From positions 620,001 to 684,000 of the forward strand of contig NZ_UWOD01000002.1 in NCBI RefSeq assembly GCF_900604335.1: DNA of 64,000 bases, in the 5' to 3' direction. The notes under the pieces are model-generated. The model was not told where the DNA came from and did not search any database. It saw nothing but the letters and a program-made list of their open reading frames with translations. Positions 57,503 through 64,000 of the stretch are shown piece by piece (the stretch's first letter is position 1; the number at the start of each line of letters is the position of its first letter). The translations under genes were made by a program, and so were the position numbers. Source of the stretch: Intestinibacillus sp. Marseille-P6563 (lineage in GTDB: Bacteria > Bacillota > Clostridia > Oscillospirales > Butyricicoccaceae).

Positions 57503-58261
57503 TTATACGCCGCCAAACCGCCGCGAACGGCGGTTGAATGCGTCGATCGCCTCATCCATGTCCGCGGTCGAAAAGTCCGGCCACAGCACGTCGGTAAAAT
57601 AATATTCACTATATGCCGACTGCCACAGCAGGAAATTGGACGTGCGGATCTCGCCCGATGGGCGGATGATGAGATCAGGGTCGGGCATATGCGAAGTATA
57701 GAGATGGGCCGAAATGCTGTCCTCGGTGATATCCTCGGGCGCAATCGTCCCGTTTTTCACCTCACGTGCCAAGGCCCGCACCGCGTTTTTGATCTCGTCC
57801 CGGCCGCCATAGTTGATGCACAGACTGGCTGTGGCCGCATCCGGCCCCAACTTGTCCGCAATGGCGTCCACTTCTTCGATCTGCGCATGGATGTCCGCCG
57901 GCAGCGGCGTCAAATCGCCCAGCACCCGCACGGCGACGCCGCGCTGAAACATGGTTTCGGCCGCTTCTTTGAGATACTTGCGGAACAGGTCCATCAAAGC
58001 GTCCACTTCTTCCTTGGGACGCTTCCAATTTTCGGTGGAAAACGCATACACGGTGAAGTACTGTACCCCGATGTCCTTACAGTAGGTTGCAATCGTACGG
58101 AAGGTCTCCGCCCCCACCGCATGGCCGGCCGAACGCGGCATGCCCCGTTTTTTGGCCCAACGGCCGTTGCCGTCCATAATGACCGCAATATGCCGCGGCA
58201 CCGGGCGCTCTCCAACGATTTTCGCCGGGGCTTTTCCCCGAAAAAGATTCAAAATCCCCAT
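57503..58261 (-). CDS. uppS: Isoprenyl transferase (undecaprenyl diphosphate synthase)
   Basis: The 252-residue cis-prenyltransferase makes the lipid carrier for cell-wall synthesis. Signatures are HIAVIMDGNGRWAKKRGMPRSAGH (catalytic Asp), YFTVYAFSTENWKRP and the late LIIRPSGEIRTSNFLLWQSAYSEYYF. Length is standard. Confidence 0.97.
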   Translation of the reverse strand: MGILNLFRGKAPAKIVGERPVPRHIAVIMDGNGRWAKKRGMPRSAGHAVGAETFRTIATYCKDIGVQYFTVYAFSTENWKRPKEEVDALMDLFRKYLKEAAETMFQRGVAVRVLGDLTPLPADIHAQIEEVDAIADKLGPDAATASLCINYGGRDEIKNAVRALAREVKNGTIAPEDITEDSISAHLYTSHMPDPDLIIRPSGEIRTSNFLLWQSAYSEYYFTDVLWPDFSTADMDEAIDAFNRRSRRFGGV

Positions 58262-58283
58262 TTTTACCTCACATATGGTAGAA

Positions 58284-58306
58284 GGGGGCGACTTTGCGCC
58301 GCCCCC
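58284..58306 (-). other. Hairpin in the frr-uppS gap
   Basis: GGGGGCG (58284-58290) can pair with CGCCCCC (58300-58306) in the 105-base gap between frr and uppS. There is no T run after it, so it is more likely an mRNA stability or processing element than a terminator. Confidence 0.35.
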
Positions 58307-58366
58307 CGCATGTTCTTGGATTGAGAGCGGTTGGAATGCAGAAATTCCAAACTTCTCCCTTTTGTT

Positions 58367-58921
58367 TTAAACTTCTGCCAGTTCCTTGGACTTCTTGGCA
58401 ACGATGCCGTCGATTTCCTTGACAAACTTGTCGGTCATCTTCTGCATCTGATCTTCTGCCTCATGCAGTTCGTCCTCGGTCATTTCGCTCTTTTTGTGTG
58501 CTGCCTTGCACTTATCGATCGCTTCCCGGCGCACATTGCGTACCGCAACCTTGCTGTCTTCACCGATCTTGGAAACCTGCTTGATCAGTTCCTTACGGCG
58601 TTCCTCGGTCAGCGGCGGGAAGGTCAGGCGGATCACCTTGCCGTCGTTCTGCGGGTTGATGCCCAGATCCGATGTCTGGATGGCCTTTTCGACCGCACGC
58701 AGCACCGAACCATCCCACGGCTGGATAGCCAGCGAACGCGGGTCGGGCGAAGAAATGGCGGCCACCTGATTGAGGGGGGTCGGCGCACCATAGTATTCCA
58801 CGGTGATCTTGTCGAGGACTGCCGGATTGGCGCGGCCTGCACGGATGGCGGCCAGTTCCTTACCGAGCACCTCGATGGTCTTGGTCATCTTGTGTTCATA
58901 AGTCTTCAGGTCTGCTTTCAT
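58367..58921 (-). CDS. frr: Ribosome recycling factor
   Basis: The 184-residue tRNA-mimic protein splits post-termination ribosomes with [51 protein letters not shown] and VRNVRREA are all standard. Its ATG overlaps the TGA of pyrH (ATGA). Confidence 0.98.
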   Translation of the reverse strand: MKADLKTYEHKMTKTIEVLGKELAAIRAGRANPAVLDKITVEYYGAPTPLNQVAAISSPDPRSLAIQPWDGSVLRAVEKAIQTSDLGINPQNDGKVIRLTFPPLTEERRKELIKQVSKIGEDSKVAVRNVRREAIDKCKAAHKKSEMTEDELHEAEDQMQKMTDKFVKEIDGIVAKKSKELAEV

Positions 58922-59649
58922 CTTACTTCCTCCTCTTTGACAATCGTGCCGATGTTTTCTCCGGTAACGACACGATAAATGTTTTCCGGGTCGCTCAGGG
59001 CAAAGACCAGAATCGGGATATGGTTGTCCATGGACAAGCTGGTCGCCGTGGTGTCCATGACGCCAAGGCCCTGGTTTAAGACATCCATATAGGTCAGGCT
59101 GTCATACTTTTTCGCGTTGGGGTTCTTGGCCGGGTCGGAATCATACACGCCATCGATGTTCTTGGCCAGCAAGATCACGTCGGCATTGACTTCGGCCGCA
59201 CGCAGGACCGCTGCCGTATCGGTCGAGAAGTAGGGGCAGCCAGTACCGCAGCCAAAGATGACCACACGGCCCTTTTCCAGATGCCGGGTGGCACGGGAAC
59301 GGATGTAAGGCTCAGCGATCTTGTTCATTTCGATGGCCGTCTGTACGCGCACATCGACGCCGCGCTGCTCGAGCGCATCCTGGAGCGCCAGAGCGTTGAT
59401 GGTGGTCGCCAGCATACCCATATAGTCGGCACGGGTACGTTCCATCTTGCCGCCGCCATCCTTGACGCCGCGCCAGAAGTTGCCGCCGCCGACCACGATG
59501 CCAACCTCGCAGCCGATCTCGCTGACGCGCTTGATGACGTCGCACACCGGGCCGATGACATCTTCAAAATTTAAGCCGAAATGTTTGTCGCCCGCCAGCG
59601 CTTCGCCGCTGATCTTGATGAGTACACGTTTATACTTGGGAGTGTCCAT
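58918..59649 (-). CDS. pyrH: UMP kinase
   Basis: The 243-residue amino-acid-kinase-fold enzyme phosphorylates [29 protein letters not shown], the helix [20 protein letters not shown] and the [20 protein letters not shown] loop are present. The ATG at 59649 follows AGGAGGATACACG. It heads a long operon; rpsB and tsf, its usual upstream neighbours, are not there. Confidence 0.97.
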   Translation of the reverse strand: MDTPKYKRVLIKISGEALAGDKHFGLNFEDVIGPVCDVIKRVSEIGCEVGIVVGGGNFWRGVKDGGGKMERTRADYMGMLATTINALALQDALEQRGVDVRVQTAIEMNKIAEPYIRSRATRHLEKGRVVIFGCGTGCPYFSTDTAAVLRAAEVNADVILLAKNIDGVYDSDPAKNPNAKKYDSLTYMDVLNQGLGVMDTTATSLSMDNHIPILVFALSDPENIYRVVTGENIGTIVKEEEVR

Positions 59650-59683
59650 CGTGTATCCTCCTATTTTCACACAGTCTTAATTT

Positions 59684-59712
59684 ATTTTAGCGTATCCCCG
59701 GCTATTTTGCAA
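59684..59712 (-). promoter_or_regulatory. Promoter of the pyrH-to-polC operon
   Basis: Minus-strand TTGCAA (59707-59712) and TAAAAT (59684-59689) are 17 bases apart and about 35 bases before the pyrH ATG. Confidence 0.65.
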
Positions 59713-60110
59713 AGCATTTCGCCCTCTTTTTTATGAACGGATGGTAAAAATTTTTCCAGACCCTGCGGCGCATTTTTATAATATCAGTGAAATCCTCCGT
59801 TTCAGGCAATATATACAGAAATATTTTTCTTTTTTGTTTAGTATGAGGATTGTTTCCTGTCTCTGTTTTGGTATACCTCACTCACTTGGTGTTATATTAC
59901 AATATTTCTTAAAATTCCAACCTCGTCTTCCAGAAAACCTCCGATGAACATTCCATCTGTTGTATTGCATCGCCTATGCCGCGTATATGTCCGCCGCATG
60001 ACTCCCTTTGGCTGCCGGCTTTTATTCATTTTGACGCATGCCACCGGCCCAAATTGGGCTTTAGCCTGATACAAAATAACCAAAACCTATGAAAAATCGA
60101 ATTTTTGCCC
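59713..60110. other. AT-rich intergenic region without a supported gene
   Basis: About 400 bases between the divergent pyrH and carD promoters hold only short frames (up to 69 codons) without ribosome sites or recognisable products. Composition is more AT-rich than the coding surroundings in its left half. No tRNA, riboswitch or 6S-like consensus was recognised by eye. Confidence 0.4.
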
Positions 60111-60139
60111 TTACATTCCCCAGTAAAATATGCTAAAAT
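60111..60139 (+). promoter_or_regulatory. Promoter of the CarD-family gene
   Basis: TTACAT (60111-60116) and TAAAAT (60134-60139) are 17 bases apart, with TGC before the -10. Confidence 0.55.
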
Positions 60140-60233
60140 ATAAAAAAAAGGCGGCATGTTGCCCCCGGTTTTCCGCATGGCCACGCGCCGTCTCCTTGTT
60201 TCAAAGGGAAATATTTTATTAGGAGGGAAATGC

Positions 60234-60752
60234 ATGTTTCAAACTGGACAGCTTGTCGTCTATGGCGGCGAAGGCGTATGCCGGGTCATCGATGTGGGTG
60301 TGCCCCACCTGACGGGAATGGATATCCAAGACGCTTATTATACGTTGTGCCCGCTCGGCCATAAAGTGATGATTTATATCCCGGTCGACCACGCCGAACA
60401 TCTGCGCCCGATCATGACCCGCCAGCAAGCGCAAGGGCTGATTGAAAAAATGCCCGAGATCGAACCACTGCCGTGTGTCTCGTCCGGTCCGTTTGTGCAG
60501 CGTGAATCGTATGGCGAGGCCCTGCACACCCACGATTGCATCGGTTTGGTGCGCATTCTCAAGACCGTCTATGCCAAGCAGCACCGCAACCCAGGCACAC
60601 GACATGCTCTTGGTCGCATCGACGAAGAATATCGCAAGCGCGCGGAAGACATCCTGTACAGTGAATTTTCGGCTGCGCTGGACATCCCCCGCGACCAGAT
60701 CCCTTCCTATATTGAAAAAACAGTGTTACAATTTGAAAAAGAACGGGCTTAA
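60234..60752 (+). CDS. CarD/CdnL-family transcriptional regulator
   Basis: The 172-residue protein starts MFQTGQLVVYGGEGVCRVIDV, the Tudor-like RNA-polymerase interaction domain of CarD proteins. A helical C-terminal domain follows (about residues 75-170), as used to contact promoter DNA. Relatives bind the beta subunit and stabilise open complexes, with wide effects on rRNA and stress genes. ATG 60234 follows AGGAGGG. It is monocistronic. Confidence 0.9.
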   Translation: MFQTGQLVVYGGEGVCRVIDVGVPHLTGMDIQDAYYTLCPLGHKVMIYIPVDHAEHLRPIMTRQQAQGLIEKMPEIEPLPCVSSGPFVQRESYGEALHTHDCIGLVRILKTVYAKQHRNPGTRHALGRIDEEYRKRAEDILYSEFSAALDIPRDQIPSYIEKTVLQFEKERA

Positions 60753-60776
60753 ATTTCACTTCTGCCCGCGAAACCC

Positions 60777-60805
60777 TTGCACATACTCCCGGATGCTGAT
60801 AAAAT
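60777..60805 (+). promoter_or_regulatory. Promoter of the AraC-family gene
   Basis: TTGCAC (60777-60782) and TAAAAT (60800-60805) are 17 bases apart. Confidence 0.65.
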
Positions 60806-60880
60806 AAAAGCAGAAAAGTTTTTCACTGTACGCCGCAAAAGCGCGGTGCATCTCTTTTGTTTTATATGAGGAGGGTGAGT

Positions 60881-61735
60881 ATGGAAAATCCGAATGTTTT
60901 GCAGCTTGCACACCAAATTTTTTCTGATTTTTATCTGTGCTACTGCGGTTATGCATCCTGCGAGCCGCTCCAACATTTTGGCCCTGCTGTCCGGCCCAAT
61001 TATCTGATCTATTATATTATGGACGGCAAGGGCGAATTCCAGTCGGGTGGCAACCGCGTTTCGCTGCACGCGGGCGAGGGTTTTCTCATCCGCCCCAACG
61101 AGCAGGCCTTTTTCCAGGCAGACGAATCCGACCCCTGGACCTATCTTTGGATTGGGTTTGATGGGTCCCGCTGCGTCGAATACCTGAAAGCCATCGGTCT
61201 GGACGATGGCCAGCAGACCTACCGCTCTCCGGACGGCGAAAAACTCAAGGAGATCGTGCAGGAAATGCTGCGCTACAACACCGCCGGTGTGGAGAATGAC
61301 TTCCTTCTGCAAGGGCTGTTGTGCCGGTTCTTCGCGTGCCTGGCGCGCTCGCTCTCCATCCCGCTGTCGGCTGTCGCCAAAAACGACCGCGAAAACTTCT
61401 ATGTACGCCGTGCGGTCGAATTTGTCCACTACAATTACGCCAACCACATCACGGTGTCGGATATGGCCAAATACGTATCCCTCAACCGCAGCTATCTATT
61501 TACCCTGTTCCAGCGCGTGCTGCACATCTCCCCGCAGGAGTTCCTTACCACGTTCCGCTTGACGCGCGCCAAAGAGCAGCTCACCCTGACCGATGCCACG
61601 GTGGCGGCCATCGCCCAGTCGGTCGGTTATCGCGACCCGCTCGTATTCTCCAAAGCGTTCAAGCAAATGACCGGTATGACGCCGGTGCAGTTCCGCAAGC
61701 ACCAGCGCGAGCAGCAAGCGCAGCAAACCCCTTGA
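60881..61735 (+). CDS. AraC-family transcriptional regulator with cupin sensor
   Basis: The 284-residue protein has an N-terminal cupin domain (RPNYLIYYIMDGKGEFQSGG, then HAGEGFLIRPNEQAFFQAD) and a C-terminal pair of helix-turn-helix motifs (HITVSDMAKYVSLNRSYLFTLFQRV and ATVAAIAQSVGYRDPLVFSKAFKQ). This is the MsmR/RafR-like layout, whose members sense sugars. GAGGAGGGTGAGT precedes the ATG. It converges on the isomerase/dehydrogenase cluster, which is its plausible target. Confidence 0.92.
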   Translation: MENPNVLQLAHQIFSDFYLCYCGYASCEPLQHFGPAVRPNYLIYYIMDGKGEFQSGGNRVSLHAGEGFLIRPNEQAFFQADESDPWTYLWIGFDGSRCVEYLKAIGLDDGQQTYRSPDGEKLKEIVQEMLRYNTAGVENDFLLQGLLCRFFACLARSLSIPLSAVAKNDRENFYVRRAVEFVHYNYANHITVSDMAKYVSLNRSYLFTLFQRVLHISPQEFLTTFRLTRAKEQLTLTDATVAAIAQSVGYRDPLVFSKAFKQMTGMTPVQFRKHQREQQAQQTP

Positions 61736-61739
61736 TTTC

Positions 61740-61767
61740 AAAGCGCCCATTTTCATGGGCGCTTTTT
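61740..61767 (+). terminator. Intrinsic terminator after the AraC gene
   Basis: AAAGCGCCCAT (61740-61750) pairs with ATGGGCGCTTT (61755-61765), then T residues. Confidence 0.88.
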
Positions 61768-61774
61768 TGATGCA

Positions 61775-61807
61775 AAAAACGCAAGACCAGACAGGTCTTG
61801 CGTTTTT
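61775..61807 (-). terminator. Intrinsic terminator of the isomerase cluster
   Basis: AAAAACGCAAGACC (61775-61788) pairs with GGTCTTGCGTTTTT (61794-61807); in the minus direction a T run follows. Confidence 0.85.
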
Positions 61808-61836
61808 CGCCGTAAAGAGATAAGGTGGAATGGTCT

Positions 61837-62751
61837 TTATAAGAGTTCGCGCTGGATGCGCTCGAGCGCTTCGGGCGCCTGCTGGTCCATCTTCTCCGGG
61901 AACCCGAAATACGATACACAGATGATATTATCGCCGCCAGCCTTGGGCGCATCGGCCTTTTGCTGCTTGGTGGCAAAATCCATATCGCGCAGGGTTTCGA
62001 AGATGCCCGGAAAATCGACATCACCTTCGCCCATCGCCAGATGCTGGTGGATAGTCACATCGGCCTTGCCGCGGCTGTTGAGCCAAGGCGGATTGGCGAT
62101 ATACCGGCAGTCCATGGTCTGGTTGAAGGTATCGGCCAGCAGCACATGGGTCAGGTCGTCGCCCGCATACTTCAGCATATGACGCACATCGCCCTTGCCC
62201 TGGTCGTAGAAGAAGCCATGCGGCGAAGAATACACATAGCCAAGGTTCTTGGAGCGGAAGGACTTGACGATATCGCATGCTTCGTCGTTGAGTTCGCAGA
62301 AGTCATACGGATGGGACTGCAATTCTACGCGCAGGCCTTCACGCTCAATGATGGGCAGCAGCTCTTCCATGGAGCGGAAGAACATGCCGTTGCAGATCTC
62401 CTGCTGGTTGGGGTCGCCCGAAAATTCGGTGTTGATGACCGGTACGCCCATATCGACAGCGATCTCGATCATGCGCTTCCAGTTGGCAACCGCAAACTGG
62501 CGCTGCTCCTCGGTCGGGCCCGACCAACGATATACCACGATGAAGGACGAGATCTCAACGCCTGTTTCCTTGAGCGCCTGCTTGTATTCGTCCTGGCACT
62601 CCTTGGAGAACAGCGGATGCTTATAGAACGGGTTGATGCGCGGATGCGGGGACTGCTCGATGTACTTATAGCCCCAATCGGCTACCTTGTGGACATAGTC
62701 CCGAATGGACATCTGCTTGGCCAGGACATCGACGTCAAATGCGATTTTCAT
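61837..62751 (-). CDS. Sugar phosphate isomerase/epimerase (xylose-isomerase-like TIM barrel)
   Basis: The 304-residue AP-endonuclease-2-like TIM barrel belongs to the IolE/IolH group. KIAFDVDVLAKQMSIRDYVHKVADWGYKYIEQSPHP starts it. Glu in INTEFSG, ELQSHPYDF with His/Asp, and DVDFPGIFETLRD near the end provide the metal site. AAGGAGGAAC precedes the ATG; a longer frame overlaps the upstream gene and is rejected. It is last in a cluster with a second isomerase and a MocA-type dehydrogenase. The substrate, possibly an inositol or keto-sugar, is not determined. Confidence 0.85.
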   Translation of the reverse strand: MKIAFDVDVLAKQMSIRDYVHKVADWGYKYIEQSPHPRINPFYKHPLFSKECQDEYKQALKETGVEISSFIVVYRWSGPTEEQRQFAVANWKRMIEIAVDMGVPVINTEFSGDPNQQEICNGMFFRSMEELLPIIEREGLRVELQSHPYDFCELNDEACDIVKSFRSKNLGYVYSSPHGFFYDQGKGDVRHMLKYAGDDLTHVLLADTFNQTMDCRYIANPPWLNSRGKADVTIHQHLAMGEGDVDFPGIFETLRDMDFATKQQKADAPKAGGDNIICVSYFGFPEKMDQQAPEALERIQRELL

Positions 62752-62777
62752 GCTTAGTTCCTCCTTTTTTTCGTGGA

Positions 62778-63644
62778 TTACCAGTACTTGGCGACATGCG
62801 CCTTGGTGACTTCGGCTGCCTTCTTGATATTTTCTTCGTTCGTCAGCTTGTAATACTCCGGACGGAACACCTCCATGGTGCACACGTCGCCTTCAAAGCC
62901 GATCTTCTTGAGCGTATCGGCATAACGCTTGTGGTCCAGGCAGTCGCCCGGCTCGCCCGGCCACAGACGCTTCTCATCGTTGTTGTAAGCTGCGCCGCAG
63001 GGCATATTCTCCATGCCGTTGAGGTGCCAAACGAAAATCTTCTTGCCGTCAGCCTTTTCCAGCGCGTCCCAGCCCGATGCCATGGCGTGGAAATGATACT
63101 GGTCGAGCGTGATGCCCACGAGCGGATGGTTCACTTCCTCTACGATGGCATACGCATCTTCAAAGCGGTTGATGGACATGGTCGGTGCGCCGCAGAACTC
63201 GAGCGACAGCTTGATGCCGTGCGGCTCGACCTTCTTGACCATTTCCTTGAGGACTGCTACGGCGTCGGCCTTGATGTCGTCCAGCGTCGCATGAACCGGC
63301 AGGTCCATAGACGGAACCACGACGATCATCTTGCATTGCAGCTTGAGGCAATCGGCAATGATCTGGTCGAGCTTGGCCATGACTTCGTCCTTTTCCGCCT
63401 GGGTCTGCTTCATATTGAAGAACACCAGCGCGTTATAGGACAGCATCTTCAAATGGTGCTTGGGGTCAGCAAACCAGGCCGCCAGGTCGTCGATGGTGTA
63501 CTTGCCGGCCGCGATCTCGCGGTCCAGGCATTCCGACTGGATGTCGATGTAATCAATGCCGTACTTCTCGCACAGGTCGAGGTCTTCCAGCACCGAATGA
63601 TTTTCGCAAAAGCGGTTGCAGCCTTCATTAAAACCGATCTTCAT
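62778..63644 (-). CDS. Sugar phosphate isomerase/epimerase, second paralogue
   Basis: The 288-residue protein has the same TIM-barrel family, IolI/hydroxypyruvate-isomerase-like. KIGFNEGCNRFCENHSVLEDLDLCEKYGIDYIDIQSE, SLEFCGAPTMSINRFEDAY with the metal Glu, GITLDQYHFHAMA with Asp/His, and FVWHLNGMEN with His show the conserved metal ligands. It is clearly different from the neighbouring paralogue. It lies 12 bases after the dehydrogenase and 26 bases before the other isomerase. Confidence 0.86.
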   Translation of the reverse strand: MKIGFNEGCNRFCENHSVLEDLDLCEKYGIDYIDIQSECLDREIAAGKYTIDDLAAWFADPKHHLKMLSYNALVFFNMKQTQAEKDEVMAKLDQIIADCLKLQCKMIVVVPSMDLPVHATLDDIKADAVAVLKEMVKKVEPHGIKLSLEFCGAPTMSINRFEDAYAIVEEVNHPLVGITLDQYHFHAMASGWDALEKADGKKIFVWHLNGMENMPCGAAYNNDEKRLWPGEPGDCLDHKRYADTLKKIGFEGDVCTMEVFRPEYYKLTNEENIKKAAEVTKAHVAKYW

Positions 63645-63656
63645 GGTATGTTCTCC

Positions 63657-64000
63657 TTACTTCTTGTAGAAATCCGGGGTGCCGCCGGTGATGACCTTCT
63701 CGGCTGCACCGGTGGTCTGGCTCTTGACGAGCGCGTCGGCCGTGATGGAAGCGACATAGCCGTCCCAAGCGGAAGATCCGCCGGTCTTGCCTTCGAGCGC
63801 GTGGTTGACCCAGTCCTGAATCTCGACATCATAAGAATCGATGAAGCGGAGGATCCAGTTGTCTTCGATCTTGGTGGAAACATTGTGGTCAAAGCGTACG
63901 GTCGGGAACGACGGGCACGGCAGATTCATCACACCGTTTTCGCAAACCACTTCGCAGTTGATGTCATAGCCGAAGCCGCAGTTTACATTGACTTCCAGAA
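63657..64000 (-). CDS. Gfo/Idh/MocA-family dehydrogenase, inositol 2-dehydrogenase-like (C-terminal part)
   Basis: The frame is open to the right edge, so only the last 113 residues or so are visible. LEVNVNCGFGYDINCEVVCENGVMNLP is the beta-sheet domain of Gfo/Idh/MocA oxidoreductases, close to IolG-type inositol 2-dehydrogenases. RFIDSYDVEIQDWVNHALEG is the late helix. The NAD-binding Rossmann half lies outside the window. It leads the two isomerases, consistent with polyol or inositol breakdown. Confidence 0.85.
   Translation of the reverse strand, partial: LEVNVNCGFGYDINCEVVCENGVMNLPCPSFPTVRFDHNVSTKIEDNWILRFIDSYDVEIQDWVNHALEGKTGGSSAWDGYVASITADALVKSQTTGAAEKVITGGTPDFYKK

Noticed and set aside
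52305-58324. Long plus-strand frames opposite polC (52305-53501) and opposite dxr-cdsA-uppS (55889-58324)
   Set aside because: They span the ends of several well-supported minus-strand genes and encode no recognisable domain.
59892-60235. Short minus-strand frames of 63 and 69 codons near carD
   Set aside because: No ribosome site, no hydrophobic or domain pattern, and overlap with the carD promoter and leader.

Overview
The window looks like chromosomal DNA from an anaerobic, GC-rich member of the Clostridia (Firmicutes), most likely an Oscillospiraceae/Butyricicoccaceae-type gut bacterium. The evidence is a PolC-type DNA polymerase III, a B-type (PyrD/PyrK) dihydroorotate dehydrogenase, pyruvate:ferredoxin oxidoreductase, an EFR1-type flavodoxin/ferredoxin protein, DUF4364, HisZ-dependent histidine synthesis, the DXP isoprenoid route, strong AGGAGG ribosome binding sites and sigma-A promoters with 17-base spacers. 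The taxonomic placement is inference. No rRNA, tRNA, CRISPR array or complete insertion sequence was recognised.

Layout. 1-2.5 kb: end of a pyrimidine operon (pyrK-pyrD) followed by a histidine-phosphatase/GNAT fusion. 2.5-9 kb: split LysO exporter, a GNAT, rpe and the large single-chain purL. 9-10.5 kb: an SPFH-protein / small membrane protein / Arc-type repressor operon with a palindromic operator. 10.5-21 kb: a CNNM/CBS protein, then a repair block (radC, uvrB, MBL hydrolase, EFR1 protein, uvrA) into which an AT-rich, frameshifted HsdR-N-like nuclease gene is set. 21-25.7 kb: DUF4364 and two converging MarR-MATE efflux modules. 25.8-31.3 kb: small membrane and zinc-ribbon genes, an aminotransferase, exonuclease III, a NiaR-like regulator and a processive glycosyltransferase. 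31.3-35 kb: an SLH/M15 cell-wall peptidase and comM. 35-38.6 kb: pyruvate:ferredoxin oxidoreductase with codon use typical of high expression. 38.7-40.8 kb: a Fur/PerR repressor, cysE and trmN6.

40.8-47.8 kb is a histidine operon read on the minus strand: hisZ-hisG fusion, hisD, hisB, hisH, hisA, hisF, hisI, a 29-codon membrane peptide, hisE and a flavin-binding protein. hisC and a histidinol-phosphatase gene are not in it. 47.85-59.7 kb is a long minus-strand operon for growth functions: pyrH, frr, uppS, cdsA, dxr, rseP, ispG, polC, DUF6054 and an AAA ATPase. It links nucleotide supply, ribosome recycling, isoprenoid and phospholipid synthesis and replication. 60-64 kb holds a CarD regulator, an AraC regulator and the end of a sugar/inositol-type catabolic cluster (two TIM-barrel isomerases and a Gfo/Idh/MocA dehydrogenase cut by the window edge).

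Most worth a second look are the SPFH-Arc operon and its operator, the frameshifted HsdR-N island, the HisZ-HisG fusion, the phosphatase-GNAT fusion, the hidden small membrane gene in the his operon, and the structured leader upstream of rpe. I saw no clear large undescribed system. The SPFH-Arc module is the best candidate for one whose function is open.
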